Below, piece after piece: positions 39,901-45,528 of a stretch of DNA of 45,528 nucleotides. A program made the position numbers and the translations under genes. Within the stretch, counting starts at the first letter, position 1. Each line of letters opens with the position of its first letter. The notes below the pieces were generated by a model. It had not been told where the DNA came from and ran no database searches. It saw only the letters and a list, made by a program, of their open reading frames with translations. Origin of the DNA: Treponema sp. (GTDB lineage: Bacteria > Spirochaetota > Spirochaetia > Treponematales > Breznakiellaceae); contig JAIRRJ010000011.1 of NCBI GenBank assembly GCA_031256035.1, positions 1 through 45,528 on the forward strand, in the 5' to 3' direction.

Positions 39901-40323
39901 ACGTACCCAAAAAAGCTGTGCCAAAGTTACAATTTGCCCAAGGTTATTCCGGTACGACAAGGATAACGCGGACCAGGTAGTTGCCTTCCTTAAGTTACTG
40001 ACGACAAAATCGCCTGAGTCCCCGTCTTTCTGCTCCGCCCACGCGCCGCGTATGTAACTGACAAGGCTTCGATCATTTCCTCTGTTCGTTCCGTCCCGCG
40101 CCGCCGCGTTATAATCGATCCAGCGCGGGGGCACAAGCAGGGTGGAAAATCCATCAAGGAGAGTGGTCTTGCCCGTTCCGGACCTGCCAACAATCAGAAA
40201 TCCCTGTTCTGAAATTGGAATGTCGTGCCGGCCGGAAAAAGTTCCCCAGTTGTACACCTGAAACCTGTACATGCGGAATTGCTCTTTTGGAAACAATAAG
40301 CCTTCCTGTTCTTGCATCTTCAT
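36895..40323 (-). CDS. jetC: Wadjet JetC SMC-like ATPase
   Basis: A protein of 1142 residues, the MukB-like SMC motor. Walker A GRSGTGKT is at residues 46-53; the middle (roughly 230-850) is coiled coil with a hinge region; near the end are the ABC signature KSGGQRQKL (near 1033) and Walker B VILDEAFDRAD (near 1063). Two head halves and long coils are intact. With JetA and JetB it forms a DNA-loop-extruding complex sensing small circular DNA. Start ATG overlaps the jetB stop by 4 bp (ATGA), indicating coupling. Confidence 0.95.
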   Translation of the reverse strand: MKMQEQEGLLFPKEQFRMYRFQVYNWGTFSGRHDIPISEQGFLIVGRSGTGKTTLLDGFSTLLVPPRWIDYNAAARDGTNRGNDRSLVSYIRGAWAEQKDGDSGDFVVSNLRKATTWSALSLSYRNNLGQIVTLAQLFWVRGSANNNADVKHHYFVFERAFDLREVEGFGQSDFDIRKIKQLFPDAYSCDDFSSYRERFCRKFGIENETALRLLHKTQSAKNLGDLNAFLRDFMLDKPRTFEAAETLVNEFAELNAAHQSVVTARQQIETLAPSREKHKQMELMKVDMALFHELQAGIDSYRETRQIELLNERIASLTVKSEGLEGEAEQKQALLNNYKNVLHELESLHGKIGGDRIEQLENEKLEKEGQRAERGRKLEQAKSACRELGWALESEQGLPTPQGFAGLVGRAREEIEGLDSKNTAIRDEQLSLIGKKKEAESAFTIARREVEALERQPSNIPADMLDMRGKIASALGISEAALPFAGELIEVKQDESSWQGAIERVLRGFALSILVDERSYSALSNYINGTHLGKRLVYYRTGHTESGNERQANSQTGFTDSLVFKLNVKDCNSADWLKAELRNRFNYSCVESVNAFKKQDRALTREGQVKHSKTRHEKDDRFNVNDKRNWVLGFNNKEKLALFKQQAHEQALIISDCDKMLNTLTDQQAKSMSRAMHCQTLSDISWREIDVAPLLDRISAIDEIIGKMREENKELAQIKKQIDEQSSLVSRAEKELVSIKASYENTLTRINDDKNKLSKIENEITIIELTSHQKTGLDERFAQAALTQPFAGNINLDNLDSVAISVIQALGKDTEKINRGINDCEKHIEASFADFKRIWPSEAGDVDTTISSAEDYFAKLTRLETDGLPAHERRFFDLLRNQSNQNLAALNTHLNNEIKAISDKMVDVNDGLRQVPFNKTESVDTYLRINVNDRQLSEVRDFRQVIKETLSHAWNEDRPDAAEARFVSLKSLVERLSSQENEQKHWRDLVLDVRQHVEFVGHEIDESGVDVEVYRGGAGKSGGQRQKLTTTCLAAALRYQLAGNNLGVPMYAAVILDEAFDRADNEFTALAMNIFNNFGFQMIVATPLKSVMTLEQFIGGACFVDIRDRNVSSVLNIEYDNENRRLDLPSHSNEDADIEVSQ

Positions 40324-40979
40324 TCTTCTTCGTCCTCGCCTTCCGCGTCGTTTACAGGCATTCCTTCTTCCGCCATGCGTTTATATCGTTTGGTAAGATC
40401 GATGATAACTTCTGCGGAGAAAAGAAGTTTCAGCGTGGGAGATATTTCGAAACGATCATCGCTTTTGGGAATCTTTTGTAAAATACTGCGTTGCTTGAAT
40501 TTTTCTATCGATGCGTGGATTTTTTTAACAAACCCGGCTTTATCGGTATTAGCGGCTTTTTCGTACAACTTAAGATGCTCTTCAATCTCATCCTTGGACA
40601 CGACAGCGTGGTCGCTGCGGGTTTCTGCCTGCGATAGCTGTTGCCGCAAAAAAATAAGCAGAACCGAGTCGATAAAAGTTAGCCGCGCCCTGCGAAGCAG
40701 ATGCGGTACTTCCAGGTCGCCGGTATTGGCCTGACGTGTAAAAGCAACCTGCATATCAGGATCAATCACCAGTTCCAAAAACAAATCCGCGAGCCGCCGT
40801 CGTATAATGTCTTCGTTTATGATAAGAACAGGCCATAGTTTTGTGTGGCGTTTTCCGTCAAGTACTGGGCCTGAGAGCAGCTGCACAAGGGCGCGGCGGG
40901 TGTCCAGCGCAAGCTCTCCTGTGTCGCCAGTGAACAAGCCTTTCTCAGTTTCGTTTTCATCACGTTCATACGAGTTCAT
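40320..40979 (-). CDS. jetB: Wadjet JetB (DUF4194, MukE-like)
   Basis: A protein of 219 residues, DUF4194. It is largely helical with a winged-helix part (ARLTFIDSVLLIFLRQQL near residue 95, FEISPTLKLLFSAEVI near 178) and an acidic tail. JetB is the MukE-like regulatory subunit bridging the kleisin JetA and the JetC heads. The start overlaps the end of jetA by 14 bp and the stop overlaps jetC by 4, so all three are translated as a unit. Confidence 0.92.
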   Translation of the reverse strand: MNSYERDENETEKGLFTGDTGELALDTRRALVQLLSGPVLDGKRHTKLWPVLIINEDIIRRRLADLFLELVIDPDMQVAFTRQANTGDLEVPHLLRRARLTFIDSVLLIFLRQQLSQAETRSDHAVVSKDEIEEHLKLYEKAANTDKAGFVKKIHASIEKFKQRSILQKIPKSDDRFEISPTLKLLFSAEVIIDLTKRYKRMAEEGMPVNDAEGEDEEE

Positions 40980-42426
40980 CTATCCGCTCCCGCACAAAAA
41001 ATAGCTTTTGAATCTGCGCTCTGCGTTTTACCTCATCATTGCCTGTCCATGTAACTGTTTCCCGGCTTTGTGATGTATACCCATGCCGGCTTCCAAGAGC
41101 GATCAGGCCTACGACGCTTCCAAGCCCCTGAGTTGCAGGGTATTGCTCCAGCACCTTGCCTACTGATGCCTGAGATACCATTTCAAGCACATTCCGTACA
41201 TTTGCCTTGAGCGTGCGGAAATCTATTTCAGACTCCGCAACCAGTGCCCCCACAGATTCCAGATCGATTGATGGAGCATCCCCTTCATTCATTCCTTCCT
41301 GCAAAGCCCGCAGAGACGGATCATACAGCAAGAGCTGCGATAAAGAACGAACTCGGCTGCTTGTTAATTCCAGCGAATAACGGATATCGTCTGTTGTTTT
41401 TATTTTATCCTTGAGTGCCAAAGCGGCGCTGTGCGCTTCTTTTAAAAGCTGATTTAAGCGCCGCTGCTTAAGATATTCCCGGCTTCTGACAAAACGATTC
41501 AGGCTTTTGGCAAAAGTCTGCATAATACCATGAACTGCTGTGCCCTGATCAAGGAGCGTGCGTGTTATGCGTAAAAGAAAACGCCTGTCTTTATTATCCA
41601 AATCGTTAATGAACTCGCGCGACATTACACTGCCCAACGCCTGATCAAGCGTTGCCGACTGTTCATGGTCTGTAAGCAATTGCCAAAAGGCATTGAATGT
41701 CCTGCCCGCATCGCTTTCTGAAATTAAATCCATTCCTGCAAAAATAGACCCCAATACCTCGCCGCGATTTCCTTCATCATCCATTAACCGCTCTCTCAAA
41801 CTGCGGTTCAATTGCTCAAACTTATCACGGACACGGTGGAAGTCGCCGGCAAGATCATCAGCCAGCGAAATAATTTCCCGTATGCGTTCCAATGCGCTTG
41901 CCGCAGAGAGTACATGCATATGCCCTTTTTTTATTGTGTCAATTTCTCTGCTTATCCGTTCATGCTCGTTCAGGAGGCGTTCAATGCGTCGCGATTGATT
42001 ATCATCAGTATCTTCCGCCAGTTTCACCAGCGCCTGTATAACAAGGGCAAGACGGCTTTCTGTCGCTGCCGAGTGGGGCTGCTCCATACCGGATACAAAA
42101 CGTATTGCTTCCTCTGCCGCTGTGGAGAGTTCATACTCTTCCTCTGTTGAGCTTTGGGGAAAATGTCTTACCAGAAATCCGTCGGCAAGCCAGTTGGCAA
42201 CATAGCTTTGAGCTGTTTGAGGAAAAGCATCGCCTTGAGATTGAAGTGTTTCGAGTTCACGCTCAATACGCTCGTACAGCATGGAAGCAGGAAGGCTGCG
42301 TTCATTTTCATACAGATGTGACTGCAATAAAGCAATTACGACAGGGCCTTTGTCAGAAGCAAGCAAACGCCACAGCGGCTGCGTCCGCATACGGCGGTAA
42401 GTTGCTATGGCCTTAACAGCTTTCAT
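40966..42426 (-). CDS. jetA: Wadjet JetA kleisin (DUF3375, MukF-like)
   Basis: A protein of 486 residues, DUF3375. The N-terminal part (PLWRLLASDKGPVVIALLQSHL) is the typical opening of the family, followed by a long helical body (LVIQALVKLAEDTDDNQSRRIERLL) and a winged-helix-like C-terminus (GLGSVVGLIALG). JetA bridges the SMC heads of JetC. It is the first gene of the operon. A TATAAT lies four bases before ATG 42426, so either the true -10 is elsewhere or translation starts lower, for example ATG 42390; the frame as annotated gives the normal family N-terminus. Confidence 0.92.
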   Translation of the reverse strand: MKAVKAIATYRRMRTQPLWRLLASDKGPVVIALLQSHLYENERSLPASMLYERIERELETLQSQGDAFPQTAQSYVANWLADGFLVRHFPQSSTEEEYELSTAAEEAIRFVSGMEQPHSAATESRLALVIQALVKLAEDTDDNQSRRIERLLNEHERISREIDTIKKGHMHVLSAASALERIREIISLADDLAGDFHRVRDKFEQLNRSLRERLMDDEGNRGEVLGSIFAGMDLISESDAGRTFNAFWQLLTDHEQSATLDQALGSVMSREFINDLDNKDRRFLLRITRTLLDQGTAVHGIMQTFAKSLNRFVRSREYLKQRRLNQLLKEAHSAALALKDKIKTTDDIRYSLELTSSRVRSLSQLLLYDPSLRALQEGMNEGDAPSIDLESVGALVAESEIDFRTLKANVRNVLEMVSQASVGKVLEQYPATQGLGSVVGLIALGSRHGYTSQSRETVTWTGNDEVKRRAQIQKLFFVRERIDELV

Positions 42427-42670
42427 TTTGATTATAATATCACATTTTGGAAAAAAATCACTTGGCAGGAGGGATGTATTTGAGGTAAAGTGAGCTGTCC
42501 AGGCGGGTATTGAGTTTTAAAGATGGATTGTTGCAAAAAATCGCCATGTCAGTATAGTATTTGGGTATAGGGTAGATTTATGCCACAACTGAATGAGAGG
42601 CATTAGAACAATGACAAAAACAACATGGAGGAACCACATTTTCTAGTTTTCCATTAAGGAGGATTAGAAG

Positions 42671-43015
42671 ATGTCAAGATCTTACAAAAAACACTGCGGC
42701 TCCACAATCTGTTCTGGTTCGGACAAATTGTGGAGAAAACAATGGCACTCAACCATGAGGGCCAGAGAACGTGATTTGTTCATTCAACAGAAGAAGTGCC
42801 CAGAAAATGATTATTGTTACCCTATTCCGAATGAAGTGGGCGATCCCTGGAATGCGCCTTCTGATGGCGGAAGCCACTGGATGTATTCTGATTTTAATCA
42901 TTATTACTTTGAACAAACCCGTACTCGTTGGTATTGGTGGTCTTTGCTGCCGGAAAAAGTCCCTTCACGCGAAGAGGCTTGGAAGGACTGGAAGATAAGG
43001 TTGGTGGGGAAATGA
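42671..43015 (+). CDS. Small hypothetical protein (MSRSYKK-type)
   Basis: A protein of 114 residues, rich in Trp, Tyr, His and charged residues, with no membrane segment. The opening MSRSYKKHCGSTIC and the RKQWHSTMRARERD helix recall a family of small uncharacterised proteins that share the MSRSYKK start. I recognise no function. ATG 42671 follows AGGAGGATTAG, a strong site. It sits alone on the plus strand, between the divergent jet operon and the ruined type III genes, so it could be cargo of the same defence island. Confidence 0.7.
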   Translation: MSRSYKKHCGSTICSGSDKLWRKQWHSTMRARERDLFIQQKKCPENDYCYPIPNEVGDPWNAPSDGGSHWMYSDFNHYYFEQTRTRWYWWSLLPEKVPSREEAWKDWKIRLVGK

Positions 43016-43050
43016 AGTGAGGCTAGCTCATCTTTTTAAGGACTGTATTT

Positions 43051-45297
43051 TCAAGTAATAACTTTGGAAAGCAGTTGCCAGTTGTCGCTGTTTATGTCTT
43101 TGCTGTATTCCCTGATGCAGATACAGAGCCGGTTGCTCTTATCGTCTTTTCGTACAAAACCGCCTTTAAGGTTGTTATCCAAAATGTACTGATGAAGGTA
43201 TTTATACTTGGTTTCTGAAAAGGCGTCTATGTCCTTGCTTTCACCTGTGCGAGTGAAGCCGCCTTTAGTTTCAATTATCCATGTTTCATTGTTCACTCTG
43301 ACTACATAATCAGGATAAAATAAATGCTGTTTTTTCATTGTGTCATCATAAACAATAGAAAAGTATTCTTCGCCTTTGTCGCCGTTTTAATAAAACCAAA
43401 TTACTGATATTGCTTTTTCAAGGAATTCTTCAAATTCTTTTTCCGGCGTTGAGCGCGGCTCCGCTGAACTACGATAATTCGCATAGACATTTTTTGTATA
43501 GATTTCCTGTGTTTTATTAGTGCCGTCATAAGTAAAGAGTATTGTCTGCGGGAATGTAAAATCAACTGTTCTGATTTTATCAGGTTTTACGGCTGCAAAT
43601 TTCAATTCTGACGACATTGAGGAACGAATATCATGTTTTAATTTTTCTGCGTTATTAAGAACAAAAGAGTATACTTCCCGAAGTTCGAGGGTTAGGATTT
43701 TATTGTTATGATTACTTTTCGTGTCAAAAAGTTTTCGTATAATGGTCAATATTTGATCATAATCAAGGTGGACTTTTAATCCGATTTCTGCGATGTGGTG
43801 GTGGAATTGTCTGCCGTGCTTATGGGTATTAAGAGGGGTTACAATATTGATATTGTCCAATTCAGCGAATTTATTTTTGGCATTTTCAAGAGTATTTACC
43901 TCGCCTTGTTTTGTATAAGTTTTAATATCTTTGGTAAATACATAACCTGATGCATTAAGTATTTTTTGGTTTTGCAATGCGAGCTTTTCGTTACTTGATG
44001 ATGCCGTAATATCAATCCGATGCGGGAAAAAATTTATGCTGTATTTTTTCTGAAAATAATCCTCAATCGCGGAAAGCACGTGGCGGCTGTCTATTGGTTC
44101 GGGAAGGCTTTTTCGTTGCTGGCTTTTCAGCGTGAATTTTTTGTGTTCCGGTTTTAGGGATATAGTAGCAGCGTCTAACGCCCCTTTCCCTAAAGAAGTT
44201 TTTACGCTCTCGGTAAATTTTGTGTCCAAAGTAAACAAGTAACAACTGTCAAGAAGACTGGTTTCATAGTGTTGGGCTTCGGGCATACGCCTGATTCTGC
44301 CAATAGTTTGGATTTCAAATGTTTCGTCCATATTATCTCGGAGTTTTACCAGTATGTACGCACGGGGACAATCCCAACCTGTAGCTACAGCCTGTTTGAT
44401 AATGAGGGCAATGGAGGCAGCGGAATTGTCCACGATGTTTTCAAGGTTTTCTTTTTGTTTGGAAAGCCATATTGCAAGTCTTTGGTTATCGAATGTTATG
44501 CCTTTACTTTCAAAGTATTGGACAATGTCGTTCTGTAAATCTTCATTTTTGTTTGGAATTTGAACGATTATCAAAGGATTTATGTCTTTTCCGATAGACT
44601 GCATTTTTGAATAAATATCCGCTTGTTTGGCAAGGGCTTTATCAAGAAGATAGCTTATTTGGTCTTTTACATGAATATTTTTTGCAAAGTCCTCATTTAT
44701 TATTAGAACTTTTTTTATAAGCTCTTGTGAGATGACGATTTCCTCTTTTATTTCGATTACTGTTGCGTCTTTGTATTCTTTGGGCGTTGCCGATGTGCGG
44801 ATTATTTTATCAGAATTAAAATAGGAAAGGATGTCGCTCGATTTAATGGTGTCGTTTTGGTGGCTTTCATCAACAATGATTTTGAAAGACAGACCTTCAT
44901 TTTGAGCTTTTTCGATATATTCACGAAAGTTGGTACGCTCTGAGTCTTTGAGGGCGTTATTCCCTTTTTTGGTTAATTTTTCCCAGTTGATAAAACAAGC
45001 ATCGTTTTCGGAAAAACCGGAAGTCATTACATCGGATAAAAGTTTTGTCTGGCTCCAGCGGACATATTTATCCATTTTTTCTTTGCTCTGTTCCTCAAGG
45101 TCGCCTTTGCCCGGTGTAAGCCACACAAAAACGGTTTTACTGTGAGTCTTAAAATATTCATACATGAAATGGGTTAAGATGATGGTTTTTCCGCTTCCGG
45201 TACAGCTCTTTAGAACGATATCCCGCCTGCCGCCTTCCATTTCCTCAAGCAAACGGCAAATTGCGTCATACTGGAATTGCAGAAGCGTTATATCCAT
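43051..45297 (-). pseudogene. Type III-like restriction helicase/nuclease (Res), broken by one in-frame stop
   Basis: One reading frame of ~749 codons is interrupted by a single TAA (43387-43389). Upstream part (636 residues): Walker A SCTGSGKT near residue 31, DESH box near 144, IRTSATP near 172, and the type III motif AVATGWDCPRA near 310. Downstream part, in the same phase: NGDKGEEYFSIVYDD then YPDYVV with WIIETKGG, the PD-(D/E)xK nuclease of Res subunits. Nothing else in the frame is damaged. As read, the helicase is made without its nuclease. A base error at this codon would restore the gene, so it needs verification. Confidence 0.88.
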
Positions 45298-45299
45298 GC

Positions 45300-45410
45300 C
45301 TATATCTCCATATCCCCATAGTAATAATCGGGAATAACATTTACCTTTATTTTTGCCGCTTTCAATTTTGCTTTTTGTTCACCTGAAGCAAGTACATTAT
45401 GTCCCCGGTA
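45300..45410 (-). pseudogene. 3' end of the partner methylase (Mod) gene, cut by an insertion sequence
   Basis: The frame encodes YRGHNVLASGEQKAKLKA followed by a VIPDYYYGDMEI end and stops 2 bp before the helicase start. Such a C-terminus is typical of methylases paired with type III Res subunits. Upstream codons are interrupted by a stop (45420-45422), and the transposase end follows, so the methylase is truncated here. The break at TATA fits IS630 insertion at TA. Confidence 0.75.
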
Positions 45411-45424
45411 TATAGTCAATCAAT

Positions 45425-45528
45425 TTAACTAGCTGAAAAGCCAAAATAATCATAGATAGCCGAATCAAGAGAGTGATAATACTGTACATTATCACGAAGA
45501 TACCGTTTCATGTTAGCCCAAGATTTTT
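45425..45528 (-). mobile_element. C-terminal end of an IS630-like transposase
   Basis: The minus-strand frame reads SWANMKRYLRDNVQYY then LDSAIYDYFGF and stops at 45425-45427. W-A-N-M-K-R with a following L-R and a final aromatic helix is the usual end of IS630/Tc1-mariner-type DDE transposases, whose last motif precedes this. The element continues beyond the window. It lies within ~15 bp of the methylase remnant. Confidence 0.75.

Noticed and set aside
35733-42426. MukBEF chromosome condensin
   Set aside because: The fourth gene is a DUF3322/DUF2220 Toprim nuclease and the order is jetA-B-C-D, which marks Wadjet rather than MukBEF.

Overview
This window appears to carry the chromosomal replication-origin neighbourhood of a spirochaete, most likely Treponema-like. 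The basis is the order dnaA-dnaN-recF-DUF721 followed, after an accessory block, by gyrA, which matches the treponemal arrangement as I know it. A perfect DnaA box upstream of dnaA, further boxes at its promoter and before dnaN, and two near-perfect parS sites support an origin-proximal position. Base composition is moderate in the core genes and clearly AT-rich in several accessory blocks. The genus is inferred from gene content and order; no rRNA is present to confirm it.

Layout. (1) 1-6064: a fused type IIG-like restriction-methylation gene running off the left edge, an AT-rich 2.7-kb segment with two convergent genes bounded by a 23-bp perfect inverted repeat (2396-2418 and 5075-5097), and an intact XerC/D-type tyrosine recombinase beside the right repeat. 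A near-consensus promoter just outside the right repeat fires into the segment. This looks like a recombinase-driven DNA inversion switch and is the best candidate here for an undescribed system. (2) 6133-12773: gyrB, the origin region, dnaA, dnaN, recF and a DciA-like gene. (3) 12785-18541: accessory genes: a GH172-type (DUF2961) glycosidase, an M15 peptidase lipoprotein, an AraC/Rob-type regulator, a flavin-type oxidase, an alpha/beta hydrolase flanked by integron-attC-like inverted ends, a decayed VOC gene and a zinc-ribbon protein. (4) 18715-24465: gyrA, two lipoproteins, a structured intergenic region, two parS sites flanking an FMN-binding lipoprotein, an ArfB-type ribosome-rescue factor and a GxxExxY protein inside inverted repeats. 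(5) 24628-29048: a Fic protein, then a hybrid kinase, a response regulator and a bacteriohemerythrin in one run. (6) 29277-35742: a large GH13-like protein, an SppA peptidase and a lipoprotein.

(7) 35733-45528 is a defence island on the minus strand: a complete type I Wadjet operon (jetA-jetB-jetC-jetD) and a ruined type III-like restriction system, whose helicase/nuclease gene has one in-frame TAA and whose upstream methylase is cut by an IS630-like transposase at the right edge.

Themes. Replication initiation, gyrase, parS and a plasmid-clearing SMC machine lie within about 40 kb. Restriction systems sit at both ends of the window: one intact as far as visible and perhaps switchable, one inactivated. 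Starts were chosen from visible ribosome-binding sites and family N-termini. All family assignments come from motif reading alone.
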